A DNA stretch of 64,000 bases from contig JAEUKP010000017.1 in NCBI GenBank assembly GCA_016794145.1, positions 62,001 to 126,000 on the forward strand, read 5' to 3'. Positions 1 through 9,185 of this stretch are shown in pieces (within the stretch, counting starts at the first letter, position 1; every line of letters starts with the position of its first letter). Source of the DNA: Alphaproteobacteria bacterium. GTDB taxonomy: Bacteria > Pseudomonadota > Alphaproteobacteria > Micavibrionales > Micavibrionaceae. The notes beneath the pieces are model-generated. The model did not search any database. It was not told where the DNA came from and saw nothing but the letters and a program-made list of their open reading frames with translations. Made by a program: the position numbers and the translations under genes.

Positions 1-1914
1 GGACTTCGGCAAACATCAGAATCGCGTACTCTGAACAGTGAAACATTACATCTGTATCCAGGACTGGATACAAAATTCAGATTATACAGCGAAAGTCGCT
101 TTATTCCGGAAATAGCTGTCGGGCTTCAATCTGCTTTTGGCCATAAGAGAATGGCTGCAGAATATCTTGTATTTTCAAAACGACATGAGAACATCGATGT
201 TACATTCGGGCTCGGATGGGGGCGAATGGCAACAAAGGGCGCCCTTCCAAATGCATTCATGTTTTATAGGGGGGGGACAGAACGATCCCGGGCGGGGGAT
301 GGAGAAAATCCGAATTCTATATCCAACTGGTTTACAGGTGAGATGGGTTTATTTGGTGGCATTGAATATATCACTCCTATAAACGGACTATCTTTGAAGA
401 CAGATTGGAATAACGATGGGTGGGCTGCAGAGAAAAGATCGGATGTGAATTTCAATCCTCCCTCCCCATGGTCTGTCGGGCTATCATATCGGCCTATGTC
501 ATGGATTGATACAGGCATCGCCTATACAGGTTTCGACTCTTTGATGGCACGTATCACACTAACTGGGAATGTCAAATCGTGGTCGATGACAGATTCGACG
601 GGTCATGCTTCTATCAGGATGTTGCCAAACCGACCGGAAACACACTTTATTCTGCCCGAACAAGATGAAGATGATGATGAGATAGAAAACATTGGATTTA
701 TAACAGAAGAAAATATTGGGCTCAGCCGTATTTTTATAGATGATCGAACGGCGGAGGCAACTCTTGCGTTAAAAGAAAATAAATCAACGCCATATCAAAT
801 AGGGAATGCGGCAAGGTATTTAAGTAATATTGCGGGTCGATCCCCTGAAAAAATTCTCGTACATGTTAGATCGTATGGATTAAAGGGAGTCGATATTGCG
901 TTGAATCGTCGCGATCTTGAACGTAGCTTCCTTGATCATCAAGGGAGCCCTGAAGAAATATGGCATAGTACATTATTTCTGGATGATCAGAAAACACCGT
1001 CTTTCTTTGAAAGTCTTTCGGAAATGAGCGGGACAAAACCAGACAGAAAATTTCAAATCAATATTCTGAACGACGCCTCTTTGTCCGAGGAAGATTCAGG
1101 CCTCTTGTATCGAACAGCTCTTGGCATGGCATATCAAGAATCTTTCGCGCGGCATTTTTTGTCTTTTCAATCTTTACGTCTGAATCTGGCGGATAATTTA
1201 GAAAAATTAAATGATGGTCGAGAAAGAATAATCCTCCCTGTTCGAAGTGATATTGATAAATTTACACAAAACCGTCTCTTGATTGATCGTAATTATTTTA
1301 TGGGGCTGACGACACTCCGTAAAGATCTACATATAGCATCCAGTATTGGATATTTAGAAGAAATGTATATGGGATTATCAGGTGAGATTTTATATAGACC
1401 GTTTGATAAAAACTGGTCCATCGGACTTGATACTGCGTTGGCATTCAAGCGTGATCCCTATACATTTTCGGCATTGGGGTTGAATGGTGACCATATTTTA
1501 ACTGGCTTTTTAAATGGGTATTACGAAATTCCGGAGACTGGGGCAACATTGAAAGCAAGTCTGGGACGTTTTCTTGCAGGTGATGTGGGTGGGAGTATAA
1601 GCATCACAAATGAATTGAAGAATGGGGTTCGGCTATCGGCTTATCTATCTGCATCCAATCAGTCAGATAGAGATATATATAACGGAAGAACAAACATGTA
1701 CACGGGGCTGCAGCTTAGCATGCCCTTGGGGAGTGTATTTTTTCTCCCCGATGGATCACGAATCATCACAAATGCAGGCCCCTTTGGACGCGAGACATCT
1801 CAACGGCTTGACAACCCAACCAATTTATATGAACGCACAGAAAATCTATCTTATCGTCATATCACGCGTTACTGGCCTCAATTCTCACCTGTGCAGACGA
1901 AGGGGCGGCCTTAA
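1..1914 (+). CDS. YjbH-family outer membrane protein, 5' end outside window
   Basis: The frame is open from base 1 to the stop at 1912-1914, so the start lies upstream and at least 637 residues are visible. The opening part (aromatic and Gly-rich strands such as IAVGLQSAFG, EYLVFSKR and VTFGLGWGRM) fits the YjbH/WbfB repeat, a predicted outer-membrane beta-barrel linked to exopolysaccharide export. The C-terminal half alternates short hydrophobic strands and polar turns, with no membrane helix. The annotated first Met at 151 falls inside the conserved part and is not the true start. The last 53 bases overlap the convergent dehydrogenase gene. The family assignment is fairly sure; the polysaccharide it serves is unknown. 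Confidence 0.72.
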   Translation, partial: GLRQTSESRTLNSETLHLYPGLDTKFRLYSESRFIPEIAVGLQSAFGHKRMAAEYLVFSKRHENIDVTFGLGWGRMATKGALPNAFMFYRGGTERSRAGDGENPNSISNWFTGEMGLFGGIEYITPINGLSLKTDWNNDGWAAEKRSDVNFNPPSPWSVGLSYRPMSWIDTGIAYTGFDSLMARITLTGNVKSWSMTDSTGHASIRMLPNRPETHFILPEQDEDDDEIENIGFITEENIGLSRIFIDDRTAEATLALKENKSTPYQIGNAARYLSNIAGRSPEKILVHVRSYGLKGVDIALNRRDLERSFLDHQGSPEEIWHSTLFLDDQKTPSFFESLSEMSGTKPDRKFQINILNDASLSEEDSGLLYRTALGMAYQESFARHFLSFQSLRLNLADNLEKLNDGRERIILPVRSDIDKFTQNRLLIDRNYFMGLTTLRKDLHIASSIGYLEEMYMGLSGEILYRPFDKNWSIGLDTALAFKRDPYTFSALGLNGDHILTGFLNGYYEIPETGATLKASLGRFLAGDVGGSISITNELKNGVRLSAYLSASNQSDRDIYNGRTNMYTGLQLSMPLGSVFFLPDGSRIITNAGPFGRETSQRLDNPTNLYERTENLSYRHITRYWPQFSPVQTKGRP

Positions 1915-3007
1915 AAATTTTTTCGGCCAATTGATTGGCGGCAGCCCCAGTTCCTATTCCCTCTGACTTTGCCAAAGAAAAGATTTTTTCTAAGGTTTTT
2001 GCGATACCCTCAACATGATCATTCATACGTGTTCGTGTTAAAGGATAGGGATAAGGATTTCGACCTGTGCGATCAAAATATTCATATCCAACACTGGTAA
2101 TACCACCAGAGTTAATCGCGTAATCGGGAGCATATAAAATTCCACGTTCTACCAACAGTCTATCGTGATGCGCTTCGGCCAATTGATTGTTAGCAGCTCC
2201 ACCAATAATCTTTGCTTTGATCTCTGGGATCGTTCTATCATTAAGACCCGCGCCCAATGCACAAGGTGCAAAGATATCAACATCCAGCGTATGAATACTT
2301 GATACATCGCCAATCGTCAGCAATGAGCCAAACTCTGATTTTGCGCGCTCAAGAACCGCTGGATGAATATCAGCAACAAAAATCCTGGCTTCCTCCTTTG
2401 TTAAATATTGCGCCAGAGCATACCCGACGGCCCCCAGTCCCTGGATTGCAACTTTGCGTCCTTTCAGATCGGATGATCCAAAAACATGCTTTACACAGGC
2501 TTTTAAACCACAATAAACACCGTAAGCTGTGACAGGTGATGGATTGCCGGCCACCCCGTCGCTTGCGGGGTCCGTTTGTGGGAGCCCTGCGACATAGGTG
2601 GTTGTTGATGAGATGGAAATCATATCTTCTTCCGATGATCCAACATCTTCGGCTGTAATATATGCCCCACCCATTGACTCGACAGCTTCTCCGAAACGGG
2701 CCATAAAATCATGGGATTTAATGGATCGTGGATCTCCGATAATCACAGCCTTGCCTCCTCCCAAGGGAAGGCCAGCCAAAGCCGATTTATAGGTCATTCC
2801 GCGGGAGAGGCGTAAAACATCGTATAAAGCATCATCAAAATGGGCATAGGGATAAATCCGGCACCCTCCAAGGGATGGCCCCAGATGTGTATTATGAACA
2901 GCAATAATTGCATCTAACCCAAGGGCTGTATCATTGAAATGCACAACTTGTTCATGTGCATCAAAGCTGGAATGGGTGCTGGCATCAAGACGGCGAGACG
3001 TAATCAT
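1862..3007 (-). CDS. Leu/Phe/Val (Glu-type) dehydrogenase
   Basis: 381 residues, normal for leucine/valine dehydrogenases, which deaminate branched-chain amino acids to 2-oxoacids with NAD. Visible are the substrate lysine in MTYKSALAGLPLGG (K74), the catalytic lysine in LGGGKAVI (K86), and a Rossmann GLGAVG motif near residue 190. The N-terminal DAHEQVVHF is typical of the family. The C-terminus runs to a TGA at 1862, so the gene overlaps the end of the YjbH gene tail to tail by 53 bases. The likely role is amino-acid catabolism in the cytoplasm. Leucine, valine and phenylalanine specificity cannot be separated by eye. Confidence 0.88.
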   Translation of the reverse strand: MITSRRLDASTHSSFDAHEQVVHFNDTALGLDAIIAVHNTHLGPSLGGCRIYPYAHFDDALYDVLRLSRGMTYKSALAGLPLGGGKAVIIGDPRSIKSHDFMARFGEAVESMGGAYITAEDVGSSEEDMISISSTTTYVAGLPQTDPASDGVAGNPSPVTAYGVYCGLKACVKHVFGSSDLKGRKVAIQGLGAVGYALAQYLTKEEARIFVADIHPAVLERAKSEFGSLLTIGDVSSIHTLDVDIFAPCALGAGLNDRTIPEIKAKIIGGAANNQLAEAHHDRLLVERGILYAPDYAINSGGITSVGYEYFDRTGRNPYPYPLTRTRMNDHVEGIAKTLEKIFSLAKSEGIGTGAAANQLAEKIFKAAPSSAQVRIEASNA

Positions 3008-3199
3008 AATGTTTCCTATTGTTGGGGTATATGCGCCTATTCAATAAAAATGATTTGAAACAGGAGGTCAAGAAAACTCTGTTTAGTTGGTCGTAAGATC
3101 ATATAATATTCAAGCTAAAACTTTTTAAAATAAGGGGCCTGAGATAGATTATCAATATTTAGTCTTGGCAAGGTTATTTCATTTCATTAGAATTGACAA

Positions 3200-3574
3200 A
3201 TGCCAAAAGTTTCACTCTCTTTTCCGATGACGAATTATATGCGCGGGATTCTGGCAGAAATTTATGTGATTGGGTATTTAACAATCAAGGGGTATCGGAT
3301 CATCGCATGGCGATACAAAACCCCAGTCGGTGAAATCGATATTATTGCTGGGAAACGGAATCTTTTAGTTTTTGTTGAGGTCAAACTTCGCGGTAACATA
3401 AATTCTGCTTTTGAATCCATCACCCCACGGATGCAGGACAGGATCTCACGTGCTGCCAAGTATTTTATAGCAAAGAATCGTCGATTTTCTAACCACTCCC
3501 TCCGGTTTGATGCCATTGCAGTCAGTAGATTCAGTTTAAGACATCTAGACAATGCTTGGATGACATTGGCATAA
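3200..3574 (+). CDS. yraN: YraN/UPF0102 family nuclease-like protein
   Basis: 124 residues. The core carries TPVGEIDIIA followed by LLVFVEVKLR, the conserved YraN signature that resembles the D-ExK core of Holliday-junction resolvase-like nucleases. The biochemical role of the family is unproven. The N-terminus MPKVSLSFPMTNY is slightly longer than usual and an inner Met (3227) is possible; neither start has a clear Shine-Dalgarno site. The C-terminus ends in the usual DNAW segment. It heads a rightward group with a BON lipoprotein and sirB1, a neighbourhood common for yraN in Alphaproteobacteria. Confidence 0.85.
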   Translation: MPKVSLSFPMTNYMRGILAEIYVIGYLTIKGYRIIAWRYKTPVGEIDIIAGKRNLLVFVEVKLRGNINSAFESITPRMQDRISRAAKYFIAKNRRFSNHSLRFDAIAVSRFSLRHLDNAWMTLA

Positions 3575-3646
3575 TGGGCTGATAGCTGATTTTGATTCGT
3601 TTTTATTCATGTTGGGTTGTTTTTTCATTTTTTGAGCGGGTGTTCT

Positions 3647-4438
3647 ATGCCAAATAACAAATTCAGATTGATTTTATCTTTATGTGCGTCCGGTCTTTTA
3701 TTGACGGGCTGCGTTGGTGCTGCTGTTGGAGCTGGTGCTGCCCTTGGGGTGAGTGCCGCAAAAGAGGGGGGGCTTCAAACATCTGTCAAAGATGAAGCAA
3801 TTCGTATCAAGATCAGTGATTTATGGTTTAAGCGCAGTACAGACATGTTTACCAAACTTAATCTGAATGTAAATCAGGGGCGGGTGCTTGTCACAGGTGT
3901 TGTCCAGCATCCTGAGGATCGCGTTGAGGCCATTCGTCTGGCATGGCAGCCTAAAGGTGTCAAACAGGTTATCAATGAAATCCGTGTTGGAAAATCGGGA
4001 ACTGTTGGAAGTTTTGCACAGGATACCTGGATTGCTGGGCAACTTCGTACACGACTGACGTTTGAAAAATATATTCAGTCAATTAACTATTCAATCGAGG
4101 TCGTTCAGGGAACTGTCTACCTAATGGGGGTTGCGCAGGACCAGCCAGAACTTGATCGGACGATTGGTGTTGCTCGCCGCATTAAGGGGGTTAAAGAGGT
4201 CATTTCGTACGTGAAATTGGCCGGGTATGATGCGGATATTGGCCCAACACATGCGGAAGGAACAGCAGATGCAAAGAAAGTCAATGCATCAACATCACCT
4301 GTTCTGAACTCGACAACAGACTCTGGCGGGCGTCCAGCCTCTGGGCTTCCGGTCACAGAAAAATTGGATCAAGAAGCCGACCCCCTACCATCGCGATCAA
4401 ACCTGTCTGGGATCCAGTCAGAAGTTTTACCACCGTAA
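3647..4438 (+). CDS. BON-domain lipoprotein (OsmY/DolP-like)
   Basis: The start is placed at ATG 3647, giving a 21-residue lipoprotein signal ending in LLLTGC (C22); a TTG at 3617 would add ten unlikely residues. After a Gly/Ala stretch come two BON domains at about residues 45-120 and 125-195. Each has the beta-Gly-Val-Val pattern (RVLVTGVVQ, TVYLMGVAQ) and the closing GVKQVINEI / GVKEVISYV. The tail is Ser/Pro-rich and looks disordered. Proteins of this type sit in the outer membrane, bind phospholipid and help envelope integrity. The sirB1 gene starts 14 bases downstream, so the two are probably co-transcribed. Confidence 0.85.
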   Translation: MPNNKFRLILSLCASGLLLTGCVGAAVGAGAALGVSAAKEGGLQTSVKDEAIRIKISDLWFKRSTDMFTKLNLNVNQGRVLVTGVVQHPEDRVEAIRLAWQPKGVKQVINEIRVGKSGTVGSFAQDTWIAGQLRTRLTFEKYIQSINYSIEVVQGTVYLMGVAQDQPELDRTIGVARRIKGVKEVISYVKLAGYDADIGPTHAEGTADAKKVNASTSPVLNSTTDSGGRPASGLPVTEKLDQEADPLPSRSNLSGIQSEVLPP

Positions 4439-4452
4439 AGGACTCATCCTGA

Positions 4453-5298
4453 ATGCCCTTTGATCAAGAAGATCAAACCATCGAAGCGGTGGGTCATTTC
4501 GCAGATGATGAAATACCCTTATTCCAAACTGCCTTGCTGCTTGCAGGGATCTCGCATCCTGGGCGTGGTTTGGATTCCTATATGAATCATGTTGTTAAAA
4601 TGACTCACGACGTATCAGGCCGGCATGCCGAGTTATTAGAGGCAGGGGCCGATGATAATTGTGAGACCCAAATTGCTGCAACAAAACATATTCTATATGA
4701 TAAATATGGCTATGAAGGCGATACAGAGACCTATAATGATTTGCGCAATGCAGATTTGATTGAGGTGATTGATCGTCGAAAAGGTCTTCCCATTTCTCTT
4801 GCAATCCTGGCACTTGAGGTCGGCAGGGCCCAAGGGTGGGACTTGAAAGGTGTCAATTTCCCGGGGCATTTCCTGATTCGGTATCAATCACATGGGCAAC
4901 GTGTTATGTGTGACCCCTTCGGACAATTTAAAATTCTTCAGGCGCCGGATCTTCGTGCATTGATTAAACGTGCGCTTGGTCATCAGGCGGAATTGTCTTC
5001 GAGTTTTTATCAGGAAGCAAGTAATCGTGAAATTTTGCTGCGTCTTCAGAACAACATCAAATTCCGTCAGATTGAAACAGAGCAGTATCAAGATGCTCTT
5101 GAAACTGTTCATACGATGCGTTTATTTGCACCGAACGAGCATCGGTTACTTTTAGATGATGGTGTTTTAAAAGCACGGCTTCAAAGGGTAGATGAAGCTA
5201 TAGAGTCGGTTCGTGGATATCTGAAAATGGTGACAGATCCTCGGGATAAATATGATGCCCAAATTCTTTTGCGAACCCTTGAAGAGAGCCGGACCTAA
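4453..5298 (+). CDS. sirB1: SirB1-family protein (transglutaminase-like plus TPR)
   Basis: 281 residues. The N-terminal two thirds match the SirB1/YchA fold: LIEVIDRRKGLPISLAIL and the GVNFPGHFLIR segment with its conserved Gly-His, then MCDPFGQ. The C-terminal 90 residues are helical with TPR-like spacing (YQDALETVHTMRLFAP, RVDEAIESVRGYL). The family is related to transglutaminase-like proteases, but its activity is not established. AAAGGA 11 bases before the ATG can serve as the ribosome site. The gene lies 14 bases after the BON lipoprotein. The function is inferred only at family level. Confidence 0.85.
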   Translation: MPFDQEDQTIEAVGHFADDEIPLFQTALLLAGISHPGRGLDSYMNHVVKMTHDVSGRHAELLEAGADDNCETQIAATKHILYDKYGYEGDTETYNDLRNADLIEVIDRRKGLPISLAILALEVGRAQGWDLKGVNFPGHFLIRYQSHGQRVMCDPFGQFKILQAPDLRALIKRALGHQAELSSSFYQEASNREILLRLQNNIKFRQIETEQYQDALETVHTMRLFAPNEHRLLLDDGVLKARLQRVDEAIESVRGYLKMVTDPRDKYDAQILLRTLEESRT

Positions 5299-5305
5299 AG
5301 GGAAT

Positions 5306-5812
5306 TTAAGATCTGGGTTGAAATTGGTCTGGGTTTTTACGATAATATCGACCGCAGGCGCTTTCCAGCTCTTCGACGACTTGTTTTCCCATCGCTCCGC
5401 CGTCCCCTTTGATCGTTTTTGAAATGATCAGCGTAAGCGTTTTTTCATGCGCTTCGACAATCTCTAACGCATCGTTATTCAGTTCCTGAATATGCTCAAG
5501 AAAACTCAGCATGATGCTGGCAAGTGATCCCACCAATTCGTACTTAAACATTGCCCCATTTGCTTTCAGGCCCATAATAGGGGTAATTAAATTCTGATGA
5601 AGGTTGTTGATTTTTTCGGGGCTCTCTTTTGCGAGTTTTATGGTTTCCCTGAGTTGAGAGAGCATCGGAATCGCGATTTCCTTGAAATCAACCGTATTGT
5701 TTAATAGCGCATTTTCTGCCCTCAGAATCGCAACCTCTGGAATTTCGCCAAAGCCTGCTTTTTTCTGGATTTTGTTTTCGTATTTAATAAATTTTGCTTT
5801 TTTACGACTCAT
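5306..5812 (-). CDS. Unknown helical protein paired with a response regulator
   Basis: 168 residues, predicted to be all alpha-helical, with a basic start (MSRKKAKFIKYENKIQKKAG) and a long middle of heptad-like hydrophobics. I do not recognise the family with certainty. It follows a CheY-like gene by 33 bases on the same strand. The segment LEHIQELNNDALEIVEAHEKTLTLI has two His residues in amphipathic helices, so a histidine-phosphotransfer (Hpt-like) partner is possible, although the canonical HxxKG motif is not seen. The gene ends 8 bases from the convergent sirB1 stop. Real coding is supported by the operon arrangement and the lack of a competing frame. Confidence 0.6.
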   Translation of the reverse strand: MSRKKAKFIKYENKIQKKAGFGEIPEVAILRAENALLNNTVDFKEIAIPMLSQLRETIKLAKESPEKINNLHQNLITPIMGLKANGAMFKYELVGSLASIMLSFLEHIQELNNDALEIVEAHEKTLTLIISKTIKGDGGAMGKQVVEELESACGRYYRKNPDQFQPRS

Positions 5813-5845
5813 GATTTCAAAAGAACTTTCGGGGAACCAATTTTT

Positions 5846-6394
5846 TTATTCTATCATAATTTCCCAAGGATTATGTTTCCCCGGGTCATACAGGCTATCG
5901 ACTTGTGTTTCTTCATCACGTCGCCGGGGCCCGTTATACCCTTCGCCGTTTTTGCGTCTTCTATTCGGGCCAAAAAAATGATCTGTTTCTACAAAATCGC
6001 GGGGGCGATTAATGATCAGGTTGATTCGTCTTGCCAGATCTCGGCCTGTGAAGGGTTTTGTCAAAAATTCTGTTGTGCCGAGATCGCGGGCAAGCGTGAC
6101 CCGTTGGAGTGCGCTATAGCCTGTCATCATAATAATAGGGACAAGTCTATTGACAGAGTCTGGATTTCTACGAATCATTCGGATCAGTTCCAGACCATCA
6201 ACAGGCTCCATCAGCCAGTCAGTAATCACAAGGTCAGGGTTATGTTTTTGAAACAGATCATAGGCACGTTCACCATTTGATGCTTCTAAAATCGTTCCGA
6301 TACCAAAGCTATCCAAAACCGAAGCAATGAGAGTGCGCATGGGGTGCAAATCTTCGACAACCAAGGCACTAATTTTTTTGAGATCAAGTGGCAC
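5846..6394 (-). CDS. CheY-like response regulator with short C-terminal tail
   Basis: 182 residues. A receiver domain fills residues 8-130, with acid pair E14-D15, phospho-acceptor D59 in VITDWLMEP, the Thr in MMTGYSAL and the Lys in LTKPFTGRDL. The remaining 50 residues (RDFVETDHFFGPNRRRKN and beyond) are short, basic and not a DNA-binding domain. It is therefore probably a single-domain regulator acting through protein contact. It is the first gene of a two-gene leftward unit with the helical protein at 5306-5812. A DsbC-like gene lies divergently across about 215 bases. Confidence 0.85.
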   Translation of the reverse strand: MPLDLKKISALVVEDLHPMRTLIASVLDSFGIGTILEASNGERAYDLFQKHNPDLVITDWLMEPVDGLELIRMIRRNPDSVNRLVPIIMMTGYSALQRVTLARDLGTTEFLTKPFTGRDLARRINLIINRPRDFVETDHFFGPNRRRKNGEGYNGPRRRDEETQVDSLYDPGKHNPWEIMIE

Positions 6395-6609
6395 GAGAGC
6401 ACAGCCTTAATTTGAAAGATAAAAAAACAGGGTAATGGTAAAATGATTTCATAGATTTTTCAATTCTCTAATTTATTTGTCTTAAAATAGCCTTAAATGA
6501 TCAATTCTGTCCTCTTTTAGACATCGGGACTTCTTTGAAATGATAGACAATTGCAAGAGAACCCATTAATCTCGCAATCAGTTAGGTTTAGTTGGAAAGT
6601 GAGATTTTA

Positions 6610-7530
6610 ATGCGGTTTTGTCAGAGGTTCTTGTGTGTCGCATCTTTAATGTGTGTTTTTTCTTACCCCGGGTTCGCCGAATCTAACCAGCCCGATATTC
6701 CTCTTCCGATCCAGAATCTGGTCGCAACAGGGTCTCAGTTGCGTTATTTGGGACAAGATTATGGCTTGAACGGATGGCTTGTCCTGAAAAACGGGCAAGA
6801 ACAGTATTTCTATTCAACCCCTGATGGGCAAGCCATTCTGATGGGAATTTTGTTCAACAATAAGGGAGATACGATTACGTTAAAGCAAATTAATACGCTT
6901 CGTAAAAAAGAAGGCCCTACAATTGATAAACTCGCGGGGTTTGAGTCTTCTCCGCTTGCATCTGAAGGGGCCGTTCCCTCCCCTTTATCGTCACCTTTAT
7001 CTTCTGCGGACTCAAAGGGGCAGGTAGATCTTGCGAGTCCTGAGGCATTGTTAAAATCTGCTGTAAAACCAAAATCGGAACAGCTCTTTGAGGGGGTTGA
7101 GGCAGCGAATTGGTTTAAACTAGGGGACGATAAAGCCCCTGTTTTATACAGTTTCATTGATCCTGAATGCCCCCATTGCCATGATTTGATCCAGGGTATC
7201 CGCAAATCTGGGTATCTTGAACAGGGGTTAATCCAGCTCCGGCTTATTCCGGTTGGGGTCTTGACAGAAAATAGTTTGATTGAAGCCGCGTATTTGTTGG
7301 CCTCGCCGGATCCGCAAAAGGATTTTTATCGTCATTTGGATGGCGATAAAACAGCGTTGCTAATCGATAAAAGTGTTAATACACAGGGGGTTCAACGAAA
7401 TATTAAGTTAATGCAAGATTGGAAGTTGGATGTGACCCCTTTTTCTGTTTACCGGGCACGTGATGGAAAAGTTAAGGTTTTACAAGGTGTTCCTGACGAT
7501 CTTAAGAAAATCATCACAGAGTTGCGATAA
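6610..7530 (+). CDS. Periplasmic DsbC/TrbB-like thioredoxin-fold protein
   Basis: The start is set at ATG 6610, which gives a clean signal peptide (MRFCQRFLCVASLMCVFSYPGFAES) after a GGAAAGTGAG ribosome site; a TTG at 6592 is the longer alternative. After an N-terminal beta-rich domain and a Ser/Pro/Gly linker (about residues 105-150), a thioredoxin fold carries the active site ECPHC near residue 187 and a late cis-Pro in DVTPFSVY. This matches DsbC/DsbG-type disulfide isomerases. IncI plasmids encode such a protein (TrbB) beside their DotM/DotL homologues, and a lytic transglycosylase follows here. A role in type IVB assembly is therefore inferred, not shown. Confidence 0.72.
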   Translation: MRFCQRFLCVASLMCVFSYPGFAESNQPDIPLPIQNLVATGSQLRYLGQDYGLNGWLVLKNGQEQYFYSTPDGQAILMGILFNNKGDTITLKQINTLRKKEGPTIDKLAGFESSPLASEGAVPSPLSSPLSSADSKGQVDLASPEALLKSAVKPKSEQLFEGVEAANWFKLGDDKAPVLYSFIDPECPHCHDLIQGIRKSGYLEQGLIQLRLIPVGVLTENSLIEAAYLLASPDPQKDFYRHLDGDKTALLIDKSVNTQGVQRNIKLMQDWKLDVTPFSVYRARDGKVKVLQGVPDDLKKIITELR

Positions 7531-7568
7531 CATATAAAATCGGGTATAAGTCTCCCCCAAGGTTACAT

Positions 7569-8627
7569 ATGGACACAAAATCAAAATTTTTATTACAGGT
7601 TCTCGAAAAGCTTGCGGCTCCCATGGTGGCTGCGATTAGCGAGGTTTCTGTTCGTCAATCTCTCATCCCTGACCCATCCTCACCGGGGGCTATGCGTCCG
7701 GAGGCTGAGCAGGTTGCTGGGTTGCTGACAAAGTCAACGCAGTTAAGTATTGGCCTTTCGGCCTTGATGGAAATGCGTCAAGCCGAAGATGAAGCCGATT
7801 CTGTCCGTTTGGCTTTAACCTCTCTTGCATCGCCATTGATGTCAAATATTTATCGCCTTGCAGGTCGTACCCCGACAGATGCAGAGATTCAAAGAATTTC
7901 TGAAGCGATGGGAGCTGTCGTGACGTATTCGGATGGATATCGGGCGGCTGCGGACGCCAATGTTCGTATGGCACAGATTGATTCGGATTTTTTTCCATCG
8001 GATGATTCCCAAATTTCTTTGCTCTATATGAGTGCTTTGCTACCGGTTGTAAACTCGATTATGGCGTATTCATTTGGGCAGCCGGAGAAAAAATTGATCC
8101 AGGATGTCACTGAACGGTTGATCAGGGAATCAAAATTTTTACGCGCGAAAATGTTTCCTCAGATAGAAGAAGGCCCGTTATCAGCAAAAGCTGATCTCGC
8201 GTTGTTACGAATGGCAGGCCAGATCTATAGCCAATGCCATTTTGCAGAAATGGCAAAATTAATGGCGACTGAAGATCAAGTCCGTCAAGGAATGGCCCCT
8301 ACGATGACAGCATTGTGGCAATCTTTTATTTTGCGGATGCAAATGCTTGAAATTCTTGGTGATGCACTTGTTCCGGGATTAAGGCGGAGTGTGTCTGATA
8401 TGGTTGGGCGAGCCGGAGGTGGAAATACAGGCGGGGGGAGTGGGGCCGTTAAACCGTCTCCTGTGTTGCCACCAGCCTCTGGAGCCGCACCACCAGCTTT
8501 AGCAGTTGTTCCTCCTGCTGCTGCAATTTTACCACAAAATACGACAGAAACGACGTCTGATAATAAAGATAATAAAGATGAGAAAACTGGTCCGATGTCA
8601 TTTTTTGTTAAGAAAAATTTAGCGTAG
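7569..8627 (+). CDS. Unknown protein between DsbC-like and transglycosylase genes
   Basis: 352 residues of unrecognised family. There is no signal peptide or clear membrane helix. Residues 1-280 are mostly helical, rich in Ala, Leu and Met, with several conserved-looking acidic and aromatic stretches. The last 70 residues are a Gly, then Pro/Ala, then Asn/Asp/Lys low-complexity tail (GGGNTGGGSG, PPALAVVPPAA, DNKDNKDEK) and end in FFVKKNLA. It lies 38 bases after the DsbC-like gene and 43 before the lytic transglycosylase, so the three are likely one operon. AAGG six bases before the ATG is a plausible ribosome site. A structural or accessory role in secretion is only a guess from context. Confidence 0.65.
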   Translation: MDTKSKFLLQVLEKLAAPMVAAISEVSVRQSLIPDPSSPGAMRPEAEQVAGLLTKSTQLSIGLSALMEMRQAEDEADSVRLALTSLASPLMSNIYRLAGRTPTDAEIQRISEAMGAVVTYSDGYRAAADANVRMAQIDSDFFPSDDSQISLLYMSALLPVVNSIMAYSFGQPEKKLIQDVTERLIRESKFLRAKMFPQIEEGPLSAKADLALLRMAGQIYSQCHFAEMAKLMATEDQVRQGMAPTMTALWQSFILRMQMLEILGDALVPGLRRSVSDMVGRAGGGNTGGGSGAVKPSPVLPPASGAAPPALAVVPPAAAILPQNTTETTSDNKDNKDEKTGPMSFFVKKNLA

Positions 8628-8670
8628 TCTGTATACTCTCTGGGAAGCGATCAAAAGATAAGGTTTTAAA

Positions 8671-9084
8671 ATGAGCAAAATTGTTGCGGCCTGTTTGATG
8701 TTAGCTGCCCAGACCTATTCGGTTCCTCCTGCGGTGATGGTTGGAATCCTGCAGGTAGAAGGGGGAGCAATTGGCCAGCAGGTTCGAAATACAAATGGCA
8801 GCTACGATCTTGGACCGATGCAGATTAATACAATTTGGGTTCCCGAGCTTGCAGAATTTTGGGGCGTTGAGCAAACAACAGCCGCTCGTTGGATTCGCGA
8901 TGATGCATGCACGAATATGGGCGTTGCAGCCTGGATTTTAAGGCGTCATCTGGATGAAACAGGGTCCCTTTCAAAGGCGATTGCGCATTATCATTCCAAA
9001 ACGCCTAGTCGTGGTTATTCGTATAAAGCAAAAGTTGTTGAAGCTATGCGTCGTAATGGCCTGATCCGGAGTGCATCACGTTAG
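8671..9084 (+). CDS. Small lytic transglycosylase (VirB1/PilT-like)
   Basis: 137 residues with the SLT lysozyme-like fold. The catalytic Glu is in GILQVEGG (E29), followed by the GSYDLGPMQINTIWVPEL block (the family GxMQxNxxW pattern) and a late AIAHYHSKTPSRGYSYKAKV. There is no evident cleavable signal, although the first 15 residues are hydrophobic. Such enzymes cut peptidoglycan locally so that a secretion or pilus machine can cross it. VirB1, TrbN and R64 PilT are relatives. Its place after the DsbC-like gene supports a secretion-system role; a general cell-wall role is the alternative. Confidence 0.82.
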   Translation: MSKIVAACLMLAAQTYSVPPAVMVGILQVEGGAIGQQVRNTNGSYDLGPMQINTIWVPELAEFWGVEQTTAARWIRDDACTNMGVAAWILRRHLDETGSLSKAIAHYHSKTPSRGYSYKAKVVEAMRRNGLIRSASR

Positions 9085-9185
9085 GAATGGGAAATGGCTT
9101 GACAAGCCTTTTTTGTTTCAACACAATGCATGCATCTATTCTAAGGTCTTCTTTTATTTCTTTTTTCTTTTATCTAGGATTTATC

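Noticed and set aside
9087..9185. N-terminal extension of the TorF porin
   Set aside because: The added residues precede a clear signal peptide and lack a ribosome site; ATG 9186 has one.
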